Source: Linum tenue (lineage: Eukaryota > Streptophyta > Magnoliopsida > Malpighiales > Linaceae). From it: a DNA stretch of 64,000 bases. The stretch covers positions 17,892,492 through 17,956,491 of the forward strand of contig CAMGYJ010000002.1 of the NCBI GenBank assembly GCA_946122785.1, written 5' to 3'. Numbering within the stretch: position 1 is the stretch's first letter; every line of letters starts with the position of its first letter. Under the pieces are notes generated by a model, which did not search any database, was not told where the DNA came from, and saw only the letters and a list, made by a program, of their open reading frames with translations. Made by a program: the position numbers and the translations under genes. Shown one piece after another: positions 1-11,701 of this stretch.

Positions 1-682
1 CGGGTGGAGTCTTAGTAAGGATATCCCCTCCTGGGCATAGAGACTCAATCACCCTCTGGCTGTCTGGAGTGAGGGCGCCGTAGAAGTTCCCTACTGTGAA
101 AGCATCGCTGAAGCCATGATGGGGACACTGCCAGAAGTATCCCATGTACCGCTCCCATGCATCACGAAGTGACTCATCTGGCTCTTGGCGGAAGTGAGTG
201 ATCTCCCGCTGTATCTCCGTGGTCTTCGATGCCGGATAATACTGGTGCACGAACTTGTCAGCCAGATCGTCCCAAGAGGTGATGGACAATGGGGGCTGGG
301 TCTCCAACCACCTCTTAGCATTTCCCGCCAGAGAATGGGGGAAGAGGTGAAGGCGGATTGCGTCATCCGGGACACCGTTCAGCTTGAACCCGTTCGTCAG
401 CTGCAGAAAACGGGAAAGATGTACCCGGGCTTCCTCATCCTTCAAGCCATGGAACTGGATAGAGGATGTGATGAGTTGAATCCAGCATGGCTTGATCTCG
501 AAGTTATTTGCAGGAATGGGCGGATAGAGGATGACCAGGCGGAAGTCAGCAATCCGTGGAGTATAGTAGTACTCCAAGGTGGGACCCGGTGGTGGTGGAT
601 GATGATGGTTTCCAGCTCCCTGGGGATTTGGGTCATTCCCCAGGATCTGGTTCTGAGGAGGCGGGTTCTGATCGCCTTCCAT
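1..682 (-). CDS. Ty3/gypsy Gag polyprotein, N-terminal part (cut by window edge)
   Basis: Capsid protein of an LTR retrotransposon, which packages element RNA into cytoplasmic particles. The frame is open from the ATG at 682 to the window edge, so at least 227 codons without a stop. It opens with an acidic, Gln/Pro-rich stretch followed by a His/Pro run. The core has the retrotransposon Gag signature: a leucine-rich segment ending in AIRLHLFPHSLAG, then AKRWLETQPP, SWDDLADKFVHQYYP and HFRQEPDESLRDAWERY. An in-frame stop lies about 60 bases upstream of the ATG, so this is the first usable start. The tRNA-Asp primer site and the 5' LTR follow at higher coordinates in the expected order. No lesion is visible, so the element may be fairly young, but its pol region lies outside the window. 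Confidence 0.9.
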   Translation of the reverse strand, partial: MEGDQNPPPQNQILGNDPNPQGAGNHHHPPPPGPTLEYYYTPRIADFRLVILYPPIPANNFEIKPCWIQLITSSIQFHGLKDEEARVHLSRFLQLTNGFKLNGVPDDAIRLHLFPHSLAGNAKRWLETQPPLSITSWDDLADKFVHQYYPASKTTEIQREITHFRQEPDESLRDAWERYMGYFWQCPHHGFSDAFTVGNFYGALTPDSQRVIESLCPGGDILTKTPP

Positions 683-959
683 CTCGTACTCGTCCTCGGA
701 GTCGCTGCTCAATTGGCCGTCTCTGCGCTCCACTGTAGCTAGTCTAGCTTACTGTTGTCTCCGAAGTTGTTTGCAGGTGCGCTCAATCTCAGGATTCAAC
801 GGCAGTAAACTTCCCGACTGGCTACGGGTCATGCACTATCTGCACACAATCAAGCAATGCAAACCCGTGAAGGCACAAGTGGGAAGGAACAAACACTCAA
901 TGCAAAAAATGAAAAATGCTAAAGTAACAGAAATCACTTATCTTCAACAACCTAGCCGT

Positions 960-976
960 CCCCGGCAACGGCGCCA
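960..976 (-). other. Primer-binding site complementary to tRNA-Asp
   Basis: On the minus strand this reads TGGCGCCGTTGCCGGGG, the complement of the 3' end of plant tRNA-Asp(GTC). It lies 6 bases inside the proposed LTR end and upstream of gag, as in several plant Ty3/gypsy lineages. Positions 683-959 between gag and this site are the untranslated leader and hold nothing else I recognise. Confidence 0.85.
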
Positions 977-982
977 AAAACT

Positions 983-2294
983 TGACTCACTCCTACTGTC
1001 ACTCTAGAAAATGGCCAAGTGCAACCACTTCCTAAAGCGTAGTATAGCGGGTTTGGGTTTTATTGTCAACCCGGGTCCTAGATGTGATGACTACTCGGTG
1101 AATTCTTGTTATTTAGCGGTGAACTTTTAGTGCAACTCAAGCAAACAAAACACAAAGCAAGTAAACGGTTGTTGTCAAGTCAAGAGAGGTCACCCGGATA
1201 TGGTTCCCCCTAGACTGCAGTTAAGTCGGATTGCAATTTACCAAGTTCAGTTTTCATGAAAGTTATACTGCGGAAGGTTCTCAATTAGCCTGAAGTCTCG
1301 ACTAAAGGTCTCCAGACCCTCTCAATCTGAGTCTCTAGCGGGCGACTAACCTCCACCGGAGTAAACAGATTGAGGCCCTAACGAACCAAACCTCCACTAC
1401 CGAATTGAATTCGGTACAGAATAGCGAATTGGCTCCTCGACTAAAGTCACCAATTCGCCACCTTCGATTAAGGGTACTCTATCAACCTAGGCAGATATTC
1501 TCATTCTAGGTCAAAGCAGAAACAACAGGAATTTGATCATGATTCAAGTCATTCAATCATTCAAACCTCAATCGAATATAATCAATTCACAAACTCTGTA
1601 CTTGGGTTCATACAATCAGACCTAGCATACAAATCTAGGGTTCCCCATACCCAAATGAATGGGGAAACTACTCCATAGAGAAAGAAGCAAAAGCATATTC
1701 AGACGCGGAAATCATACTGTGAAGATGGATTTCTGCTCCTGGACGTTTAATCGCACTTCTCCAAGCTCAAACCGGGCTCCAATGGTGTTGAAGATCGATC
1801 TATGGCGCTTGGGAACTCTGGTTCGTCGCTTTCTCTCTCTAGGTATCGCTTTCTCTCTCCAAAACTCGGAACCCTTTGAAAATTGGCCTTCTTTCTCTTT
1901 TATCAGCTGCCATCGCGATACCCGGTCGAAATACCCGGTCGGGTATTTCAGGGTTCGACCGGGTATTATCCAAAACTCTCCGTTTCACTAAGGGGAAAAT
2001 CCCCGGTCTATCCTCGTAATCCCCGACCGGGGATTTTAGGCATTTGCCCGGGCCCCCTTCTGCTTCTCACGGACGCCCGAAGGGAAAAATACCCGGTCAA
2101 GGCCAGAAAATACCCGGTCAGGTATTTCTTCCTTTGACCGGGTATTTTGGTCCAACAGCCTCCTTTGTCCCAACTTCGCTCCTTTCGACCCGGAACTCGT
2201 TCCTCAGCCTCGATTCCAACGCCGGGACCAGAAATATGACATAAACACACAACCTAGCGTGAAATCGGCTTAAAACACGAGATTCCTCATCACA
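983..2294 (-). repeat. 5' LTR of the gypsy element
   Basis: The interval runs from the PBS spacer to a minus-strand TGTGATGAGG start (positions 2294-2285) and ends with GAGTCA at 988-983, giving TG...CA termini about 1.3 kb apart. It contains several copies of a near-palindromic AAATACCCGGTC/GGGTATTT motif around 1930-1955 and 2085-2150. The inner border is well placed by the PBS. The outer border is inferred from the TG dinucleotide because the other LTR and its TSD lie outside the window. Confidence 0.65.
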
Positions 2295-2499
2295 AACGGC
2301 TTCAGAATAGGGGTGAAAACATGTATAATTATCGGTCTATCAGTGGTAAATTTTTTTTTAAAAAAAGACAATATTTGTAGAATTTATCCGATTTTCAAAA
2401 GCTATGTTGCCCCGGTCAAAATTCCTACCAAGGTTGTAATTATTTTGCTAAAATTTATTTTTGACTTGTTTATTGGTTTATTTCATATCGTTATTGAAA

Positions 2500-2780
2500 A
2501 TTCTAGGTCATGGGGTTTTGCTAGTTTAGGCCAAAACCGCACCTAGGCCATGCGGTTTCTGTTAGGTCAGACATGAAACCGCATGGCCAAGATGTGGTTT
2601 TGGCCCAGGATCTTAAACCGCACTTTGGGCGTGCGTTTTATAAATAAAATGCATCTTCAGGGTTATAAAACGCACCTTGGAGGTGCGGTTTTAAAACAAT
2701 GGTGCTATTTTTGTAAATTTTATGGGCTGGGTGCTATTTTTGTAATTTTTTTTAAAGATGCTATTTCTAGAAAAATTCCC
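2500..2780. repeat. Short inverted motifs (AAACCGCA/TGCGGTTT), unclassified
   Basis: The block repeats AAACCGCAyC...TGCGGTTT in both orientations at least six times and ends in AT-rich sequence containing GGTGCTATTTTTGTAA twice. It looks like the terminus of an unclassified DNA element; no partner end was found. The flanks, 2295-2500 and 2780-3085, hold no recognisable feature. Confidence 0.3.
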
Positions 2781-3085
2781 TAAGCTTAGGGCTCTTAACG
2801 ACGTTAAACATATAGCACATATAGAAAACCTACCTACCAAATATTATAGAATCAAATAAATGTCTAAAAATATTAACAAGTGGGCAGGGAAGACTGAAGA
2901 GTTGTGACTTGTGCCAGAAGAGGAATCTTTCCATTATATTACATATCATTTTTTTGTTTGTTTTATTACCCTTATTCCATGAACATTTATCGAACATGGC
3001 CGACGAAGCATGCATGCTTCACGTGTAGTTTGGTCACTGCATCAACATTTGTTATTTATTTATTTTAATTAATTAAAAAAATTCA

Positions 3086-3356
3086 GGCCTGGCTGAAAGA
3101 TTTTGCAGATGATTTTCCTCTGTTATTGCGAAGGGAGTGGATTGAACAGTTGGTTGGTGAGGGCTGCAGCCTGCAGGTTTATTATATTGAAGAGAAGATT
3201 GCTATCTTTAGAAAGAGAGATCGGGATCATGCAGAATCAGTAGAGTTTGGGTAGTGTCGACTGTTGAGCGAGCCTTTCTGCTCTAGGTAGTTTTCAAGTT
3301 CTATGTATTTTGCTTTCTGAGTTGAAATATTAATAATATATATGGGTCACCATTAA
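3086..3356 (+). mobile_element. 5'-truncated LINE 3' end with TSD
   Basis: The insert ends in an A-run and is bracketed by a repeated AAAAATTCAG (just before 3086 and just after the poly-A), the pattern of target-primed reverse transcription. A short open stretch at its start reads WLKDFADDFPLLLRREW and stops at a TAG near 3254, followed by an AT-rich tail. Typing as LINE rests on the poly-A and TSD rather than on a catalytic motif. Confidence 0.5.
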
Positions 3357-4082
3357 AAAAAAAATTCAGCATCTGCAACTATAGGTGTCAATCGGGCGGG
3401 TTCGGGTCGGGTTCAATCGGGCTTCGGGTTCATCGGGCTTCGGGTTCATTGGGTTCGGGTTCAATTGGGTCGGGTTCAATCGGGTTGCGGGTTCAATTGG
3501 GTCGGGTTCAATCGGGTTACGGGTCGTCGGGTTGCGGGTTCATCGGGTTGCGGATCAATCGGGTTACGGGTTCATCGGGTTACAGATCGGGCAGGTTACG
3601 GGCGGATCGGGTTACGGGTTATTTGGGTCAGCGCATTGTGTTCCTTACTCTTTACTCGTTACAACTTACACTTCATTTATTACACTAAATTTCAAACATT
3701 TTTCACAACTTTTAGTCAATTTGTTTCTACCTCATATTCATATATGTACTTATAAAAGGTTTTTTTTTTGTATAAGTACTTATAAAAGTTTAATTTTTTT
3801 TGTCAAAGTGCAACATTAATTTTGTATTTCTTGTACATAATTGAGTTATTGCAATCGTATGACTTAACATACCAGGTTTAATTCTCATTTTGAGATCAAA
3901 ATTCAACTCGAACACAACTTAAATGTGCCAAAGTTTTACTCAAGTTTGTAAAATAACGATAATGTGTATTGAAGTTTCGATAAATGTAGAAGCATAGAAA
4001 ACAAGTAGAAAATTAAGTAATTTTTTTTTCTAAAACAATGATTGTTGTAACTGATGGTTAATTTAGTTATCAAATCATAAGC

Positions 4083-4084
<2 letters not shown>

Positions 4085-4120
<36 letters not shown>
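4085..4120. repeat. (AT)n microsatellite
   Basis: Uninterrupted TA/AT dinucleotide run inside the 3.4-kb hAT. Confidence 0.9.
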
Positions 4121-4122
<2 letters not shown>

Positions 4123-4359
4123 ACCTTTAAATTATATAACTTCATACCCTAAAAATAGTCAAACTATTTAGTTCATATAGTTAGATAAGTATATATGTTG
4201 CTTATTAGAGTTCCTAAACTAGTTCATATAGTGGGTATTAGGTTATGTGTACTATAACGATAGCGATTGATCTATTACGATAAGATGACTCATGATAGAT
4301 TCTCTTATAGACAATGTCTTAGCTACTAAATGTTAAACTCTTAACTCATGATATGTTCA

Positions 4360-5936
4360 CAAATCTACTATATCCAATTAATCTTATGCCCTTAAAGGCT
4401 ATAATAAGGTTTACTATAGACAATGTCTTAGTCACTAAATGTTGAACACCTTAATCGTCATAATTCAATTTGTTATATGTTTTAGATGATCGAATTATTG
4501 CAGTTGTATTACTTGTTATATGATCAATCGTAATTGTAATTATAGTCACAAGAATTAATTAATATGTTATTTCTTCTTCATTGTTCGTGATAAATGATTA
4601 ATATTGCTAATATCGTAAATAATGAGAAAATTTAGTTTTGATAAATAATGAGAAAATTTCTTTGGCTAACAATATACAAAACAACTTCCTGCATCCCCCA
4701 TATTCGCCGCCAAATTTCCCCCTAAATTTTGGCTCAAATTTTTTATTCTCCCGCAATTTACTTCATTACTTGATTGTTTTGACTTTTCAGGGACTCTCTA
4801 TACCCGCCAAAATTTCCTCATGTTAATTAAACTAATGGTAAAAGGATACTATTTTTGGCTCCAAAGTGAAAAATGAGCACATCAGACGTTCTGCATCCCC
4901 ATGTTGATTCTTCCTAGAGTTGGCTCCAAATTTCCCTCCTAAATTTTGGCTCCAATTATTTTGGTTTCCCGCAACTTATTTGATTGTTTTAATTTTATTT
5001 GAGGGACTCCATACCCGCCAAGTTTTTTCTCGTATTAATTGTAACTAATTCTCAAATTTGAATCATGAAATTCATTTAATCTAAAATAATAATAACTTAT
5101 GGTTATGATTTATTGAAATATATCAAAGTACATATGACAAGTGAGAACGCATAAGTATGTTGTTTACTTGTTTATCACAAGTTAAATTAGTTCATATAAC
5201 GGGTGATATGATATGTGTACTACAACTGGCATTGGAGATAGTTCGAATGATGTGATATGATTGAGATAAGATAACTCACGATACGTTCTCAAATCTACTA
5301 TATACGATTAGTAATGTCCTATAATGCTAACATTGTAATAATCAAATTGATAAGTAATTAAGTATATTATAAATATTGTAAAATAACTTGCATTTTTTAT
5401 CGTTCGAGTGATATTGTATCCAAGATGAGACAACTCATGATAGGTTCTAAAATATAATTAATCAATTAGTCATTGGTTCACAAAATATAATGTTTTAGTT
5501 ACTAAATGTTAAACTCTTAACCCCATAACGGTAAACATTGTGACAATCACATTGGTAAATAATAGTATATGATATATAATGTAAAATCGTCTGAATTTAT
5601 GATATTTGAGGTTAGATAAGATACCGTATTATGCAGGCTATTTTACATTATGGGTTACATATATGATGTTTTAGAAGTTTCACATTTAGTAACAATGACA
5701 TCTTTCGTAGTAAACATTACTATAGCAATAGGACATTACTAAATGGATATAGTAGATTTGGGAATATATAATGAGTTATCTTATCTCAATCACATCATAC
5801 AAACTATCTCAAATGCAGGTTATAGTACAATATTTAAATATGATGGTTTAGAAGTTTAACATTTAAGGACCAATACATTGTCTATTGTAAACCTTAATAG
5901 CCTTATAGGGCATCACTAATTGGATATAGTAGAAAT
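4360..5936. repeat. Inverted and direct repeats inside the hAT
   Basis: About 85 bp at 4360-4446 recur in reverse complement at 5854-5936 with scattered mismatches. Both contain the TATCCAATTA and AGACAATGT motifs. Between the arms, 4686-4835 is directly duplicated at 4893-5047, both copies starting CTGCATCCCC and containing CCTAAATTTTGGCTC and ACCCGCCAA. Confidence 0.6.
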
Positions 5937-7259
5937 TTAACAAACCAAATTTAAAAGCAATTAAGTTTCTCTTCTCTTATCTTTTGAAAATTGAAATACC
6001 AAATTTCCCTCTTCTTTCTTCTCCCTAAAAGTTGAAAACACAAAATTTCTCCTTATTTCATTCTCCATAAATCGAAAGCAAATTTAACTGAATTTTCTCT
6101 TCTATTAAAATAATTAAATTTACAAATACATTAATTTACTATATTTATTTTTAATTGATAATTTTGCTGAATAGTTAGATTTACCAGAATTTTTAATATA
6201 TATATATACTAAATTAATGTTATAGACTGTCTCAATTGTTAATTATTCATAATCAATATTGACATTGTGGTATTTTATATTTCATATTTAATTTTTGATA
6301 ATTTTCCTAAAAAAATATATATCCAAGTGAACTTCATGTTTTATTATTATTTTTTTTAAATGCATAATTCAAATTGAATTTCATATTTTAAACTTCCATT
6401 TATGAAATGAAAATTTTGGCTTTACATGGGTATAGAACAAAAACTTTATTTTGAAAGATAGTAATATTCTTTATTTTTGAACTTCCCTTTGCTATATTAT
6501 AGAGTATATAATATAGTAATTATTTAGGTCAATCGGGCGGGTTGCGGGTTAGTCGGGTTCGGGTCAATCGGGTTGCGGGTCAACTGGGTTGCGGGTCAAT
6601 CGGGTTACGGGTCAATCGGGTTCGGGTTAATCGGGTTGCGGATTAGTTGGGTTGTGGGTTAATCGGGTTGCGGGTCAATCGGGTTGCAGTTCGGGCGGGT
6701 TGCGGGTCATTGACTTTTAGTCAATTCGAGTTGCGGGCGGGTTATGGGTCGGGTTGGTCGGGCGGGTTACTCGGGTCGGGTTCTATTTTGACACCTATAT
6801 CTGCAACCCATCTCCACCCTCATTTCCCCACAAATCTCCCAAATCTTCACCAACCGATCCAAGCCCACAAATCTCCCAAATATTTCCAATACATAGAAAA
6901 TGGGTGAATTGCAAATTTGGTCACTAAAATTATCTATTTGTAACAGATTAGCCACCCAAATCACTTTTCTTTTAATTTAGCCACTGATACTACACGTTTA
7001 TGTCATCCTTGGTCATTCGCCGTCTAAGTCCGTTAACTCTGTCGTGGGTGACAGTCAACTCCAATGTTTGACCGTTAAAACCTTATGTATCATTTAAAAA
7101 TGAAGAAACATCAGACAGTTTCTAGTTCATCTTCAGATGGTAGATTCACTTGCTTTTATAACCCCATGAGTTGGCATGGTTGAAACAACTACTTTTTTAA
7201 GGATGACATAGGTTTTACATTACGGTACTACTTTAGCGATTTGAACACACTACAACAAT

Positions 7260-7670
7260 TTTGGGATATTATGACAACGACGTTCGTCACAACAGATCCT
7301 ACATTTGTCATAATAGATCTATTATGACAAAAATATTTGTCATACCGTTGGTCAAAACTACCTCGTCGAAATAGCTCTATTATGACAAAAAATAGGCATC
7401 TTGTCACAACATGTTCCAGTGGCACGCCGTGCACATTTTGTCATAACAGGCATCTTGTTATGACAAAATGTTTTGTCAAAATACAGAAATGCTTCATCAC
7501 AATATGTTATTAATTTTTGTCATGATAGTTACCACTTTTGCTACGTTGTTGTGACAAATGTATAGTTTGTCATATCAAACCTATTTTGACAAAGCCATGT
7601 GATTGTCATAATATTCAAACTCAGACTCCATCTGACATTTGTCCTGATTAAACTTGTATGTCATAACCTG
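7260..7670. repeat. CACTA subterminal motif cluster, left end
   Basis: About a dozen TATGACAAA/TTTGTCATA words occur in both orientations, the arrangement expected of binding sites for a CACTA TNPA-like protein. A matching cluster lies at 11090-11380 at the other end. Positions 7670-8077 between this cluster and the transposase carry no recognisable feature. Confidence 0.7.
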
Positions 7671-8077
7671 ATGCATATATGACAACCTGTGGGCATTATT
7701 ATGACAACCTATTTTCCAAATCTGATGCTATTCATACCATAAATAAAATGGTACATCATTCAAATGTATCAAAAGCTACATCATTCATTGCCGAAATAAA
7801 AAACTACATCATTCATAGTTACAATCTGTTCCAAAAACCTACTGATCCATCCAACCAGACACCAAAACAAAGTCTTCCAAAGCGACATATGTTCGTCTTT
7901 CAAAAGAGAGTACTAAATAACAAAAGCTAACAGCCTTCCAAAGGTCCTTGAGCATCCAAAATGCATACCTACTGCCATATACCTAGGTACCTGCGTAATA
8001 CAACGGTCAAAGTTTGAGTAAAACTTAGTAAATAAAATTCAATTGAGTAGTAACACCGATGACAGTATAAGTACAAC

Positions 8078-9921
8078 TTATGAGATTATAATTTTACCTT
8101 CAGCTAAACTTATGAGACTATAATTGGACGCATAAGCATCCGGAAACTTAACGGTTTGTAGCCAGTTACACAACTGAATTTGGTTGGCAGTGGTTAGGGA
8201 GTAACAGGCCTGCGGTAAAGATGGTTTGACGCCATCGCTATTAACCCAAAGCTCCTTTCTAATGCCCAATCTCTCTAAATCGAATATGGCATTCAGGCTA
8301 TCTTTTGTTTTCCCCTCGATATGCATCAGTGTTCCCAAAACATTCTCACTAATGTTTTTCTCTACATGCATAACATCTAAGTTATGCCTCAACTCAATCT
8401 TTTCCCAATAGGGCAACCTCCAGAATGAGGCTTTCGTTTTCCAATTATGATTGGGGGTAGAGGGACTTCGTTTCCTTTTGCGACTCAGATTAGGCATTTC
8501 ATTTGAATTTAAAGCTAAATTCAATTGGCTGAGTATTTCTGAACCACATAGAATTTTAGGCTTCTCTCTCAAATCTGCCTTTCCATTGAATTTCCTACTT
8601 CTCCTCCAAGGGTGATCTGTTTCTAACCATCTACGATGACCCATGTAACATTCTTTGTTACCAAATTTCAAACGAAGGGAGCCTTTCTCACTATTGCAAA
8701 CAGGACATGCTAGTTTTCCTTTAGTACCCCAACCACACAACATTCCATAAGCAGGAAAATCATTTATGGTCCATAACAAGGCAGCATGTAATTGAAAAGT
8801 TTGTTGAGAATATGCATCATAAGCTGTCACCCCATCCGTCCATAATTCTTGTAAAGCTTCTATTACTGGTTCTAAATACACATGAATGTTATCGCCTGGA
8901 GATTTCTTTCCAGGTATCAGCACACTTAGAAACAGAAAAGACTCCTTCATACATAACCATGGAGGTAAATTGTAAGGGGTTAACACAACCGGCCACATGC
9001 TGTAACTAGAACTGAAGTTCCCAAATGGATTAAAACCATCACTAAGAAGTGCAAGCCGCACATTTCTAGGATCGGCAGCAAACCAACTATGGTCCCTATC
9101 ATGAACAGCCTAAGTAGCCTATCCTTTATAGGGAAATACCTAGCTGTTTTAATGGGAATATCCTTCCCTTTTCCTGGTTTATACCTAGATTTCTTACACT
9201 TGGGACACGTCTTTTCATTCTGGAGAGGACCTCGGAATAAGACACAGTTGTTAGGACAAGCATCTATAATGGTATAACCAAACCCGAGGTCATGAATGTA
9301 CCTCTTCACCTCATAATACGAATTAGGGAGATTCTCTCCATTTGGTAAAGCTTCCTTGATTAGATCCAAATTGAGGTTAAATGCTTTATCGCTACTATTG
9401 GTTAACATTTTGTTATTCATCATTTTCATAATGAAGGATAACTTTGAAAATTTCTAACACCCAGGATAAAGAGGACATTTAGCATCTTTTAGTAGTTTAG
9501 CTAAGGTTGGATCCAGATTCACTCCCCCAAAACCCTCATTCATAGATTCAAAAGCTGATGTACCAAACCTAGCAGCATTAGCTCGACTCAAATCATTCAA
9601 CATGGAAGGCATTTCAATGTCAAAACCATGCATATCATTCTGACCAATGTCCTCTAAACTATCAGTTGCCACGCTACCACCAATATCAGAATCCTCTCCA
9701 TGATATATCCACAAACTGTAATCCTCTACCATCCCATTGAGGAACAAGTCAGCTTTCACAAGATCTATTGTTTTAAAGCAACAATTGTTGCATTTTCTGC
9801 ACGGGCACCTAATTCTACCACTACCATCAGCACATGCTTTGGCAACCCCTAGAAAGTACTCAACACCCTTCACATAATTAGCATAAAATCGATTCTTCTA
9901 CTTCAACCAACCTCTATCCAT
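8078..9921 (-). pseudogene. TNP2-type CACTA transposase (Transposase_21), broken
   Basis: DNA transposase that would cut and paste CACTA elements in the nucleus. Reading down the minus strand, the start MDRGWLK (ATG at 9921) matches the usual beginning of these proteins. The Transpos_assoc zinc region follows (GVEYFL, IRCPCRKCNN, SLWIYHGE), then IDACPNNC and KCKKSRYKPG. The Transposase_21 core comes next, with LALLSDGFNPFG, YNLPPWLCM, CPVCNSEKG and MHVEKNISENVLG. Lesions are a TAG at codon 8 (9898-9900), a second in-frame TAG after PLYPGC near 9454, and a frameshift between RLLRLF and RDHSWFA near 9100. The frame ends soon after FPDAYASN near 8100, so the usual C-terminal part is absent. The gene is dead. 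Confidence 0.93.
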
Positions 9922-11089
9922 TTACTCTGCGTGCATAAATTAGGCTAACCTGTGCCTTGGGACGATTCTTGGATCACAAAATGCAGGTTGACCTTATAAC
10001 TTCACTTGAGCAAGCACCTGCAAAATGAAAACAAGAGAATAAATCTCAAATGTTCCCCTAAGGATGTCGAAATAGCAATAGCAAATCAATCACAACACCG
10101 AAGCAATCAAACCTTCTCTAACAGGGTCGTCACAGTGAACAGAACCAAACACACCAGAACCATAACAACAAGATCCCGTTTTCCCCAATTATTTACAGGA
10201 CACTCATACTTATCCCATGCCTATATGTAGCAACTAGATTATCCAAATCAACCTAATCACTTCCATCTCCATTCTTAAAACAGAATGTCTATCTAACACT
10301 GTCCTCAAGTCAGCTCTAAGTCCAATTATTTACAGGAATTGAAACGCTAAGTTTGCTCAACCACCACGGGCAATCGGATTCGAAAGGGGGGAAAAGAGAA
10401 TCAGCTTCCCTGCTCTAAAGATGACAAATCCAAGCTGATCTCGGGAAAGTCTAGCCCTCCGATCAATCCAAATCATTAGCAATTCTCGATACAAACAAAG
10501 CCTATCTACAAAACACCTTAATCCTCACAAGGATAAGGCCATCGGGTATTGCACAAATGCAGATATATACAAACAATCACCCGCTCTTATAAAATGAAAC
10601 TCGAATCTGGCTTCCTACGCCATCCAAGCCGCTCGATTATCGGAGGCAATTTGACGAATTCTGGGCGTGAGAGAATTGGGGAAAACGGGAAGTACAGGAC
10701 GAGAGATCAAAATCAACCAAATCCCCAACAAAATCGTCTCACAATCGGCAAACCCTAAACTCCCCCAAAAAATCCCCAATGAAAGCTTCTCTCAATCGTC
10801 TAAAAACGATGCGACAGAAGTGGAAGAGGGTGATCGAAGAGAGGACATTCGTCTTACTCGATTATGACGCGATGCGCTTGCTCGCTGCTGCGGGGAAGAT
10901 TCGATGCGACTGCGAAGACAGACCAATTGACAGAGGGTTTTTTGAGCGGCGAAATTTGGGAGTGGATCTGGTTTTGGATCGCTGGAGGGAATTAGGTCCC
11001 GCGCCCTATGTCCTCTCTCTCTCTCTCTCTCACTTTCATTATCTGAACATAAAATGGAAAAGAATAAAAGCACCCCTGTTTTGACTAAT
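9922..11089 (-). other. Upstream leader of the CACTA transposase
   Basis: Presumed promoter and 5' leader of the broken TNP2 gene, by position. It contains a short (CT)n run near 11010-11030. The small open frames here match no family I recognise. Confidence 0.35.
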
Positions 11090-11380
11090 CAAACTTTGTC
11101 ACATTACCAAAATTATGTTACTTGAAATAAAGTACGAGAACAATATTGTGACAAACTTATAATGACATACACTATTTGTCATAATACATATGTAATATGA
11201 CAAAATATTATGACATCATATAACTTCGTCACAATATGGGTCTAATATGACAAATTAGTATGACAAAATGTTTCTTTGTCACAAAAACACAACTAATATG
11301 ACAAATTTTAGTTCTGTCATATTATAGGTTCTATTGTGACAAACTTAAAATCACAAATTAAAATTTCGTCAGGACATCCC
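11090..11380. repeat. CACTA subterminal motif cluster, right end
   Basis: Repeated TATGACAAA/TTTGTCA words mirror those at 7260-7670. Confidence 0.7.
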
Positions 11381-11701
11381 AAAATTGTTGTAGTGACAAC
11401 TGGGCTTCCATCACACTAATCCAAACTCTTGTTCGTTGAAACAACTACTTCTGAATTGGGCTTCCGTCACACTGCTCCAACAACCCTATAATTTTCTGTA
11501 GCTAGAGTAATTAGTTTTATAGTTAAGTAAATTTAGTTAGTTTGTATTATTTTGCTTATCTAATGTAAAAGTAGGGTTATTTGCTCAAGCCTTTATATGA
11601 TGAGCATTGTACATATTCACAACTCAATGAAACAAGTTTTCATCCGGATCTTTTCTTATTCTGTGGACAAAGATGCTATAGATTTGTTTTTATTGTTAGA
11701 A

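Larger units (their letters stand above)
3380..6799. mobile_element. Non-autonomous hAT element, 3.4 kb
   Basis: Perfect 12-bp terminal inverted repeats (TATAGGTGTCAA at 3380 and its complement ending at 6799) are flanked by a perfect 8-bp TSD TCTGCAAC (3372-3379 and 6800-6807), diagnostic of hAT insertion. Both ends carry 200-260 bp of GGGTTGCGGGTCAATC-type subterminal repeats. The AT-rich interior has no transposase frame, so mobility would depend on a helper. A fragment of the same family lies at 28560-28786. Confidence 0.9.
7248..11395 (-). mobile_element. CACTA (En/Spm-type) transposon, 4.15 kb
   Basis: The ends read CACTACAACAATTTTGGGAT at 7248 and the matching complement ending GTAGTG at 11395, flanked by a 3-bp TSD ACA (7245-7247 and 11396-11398). 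Both are hallmarks of CACTA elements. The interior carries a minus-strand TNP2-type transposase in broken pieces. The 3' third of the transposase is missing, so this is a defective copy. Confidence 0.93.

Noticed and set aside
3385..3819. Gly-rich 144-codon ORF
   Set aside because: Translation of hAT subterminal GGGTTCGGGTT repeats.
10779..11084. 101-codon ORF as a gene
   Set aside because: Lies in the leader region of the CACTA transposase, no family resemblance, and includes a CT run.
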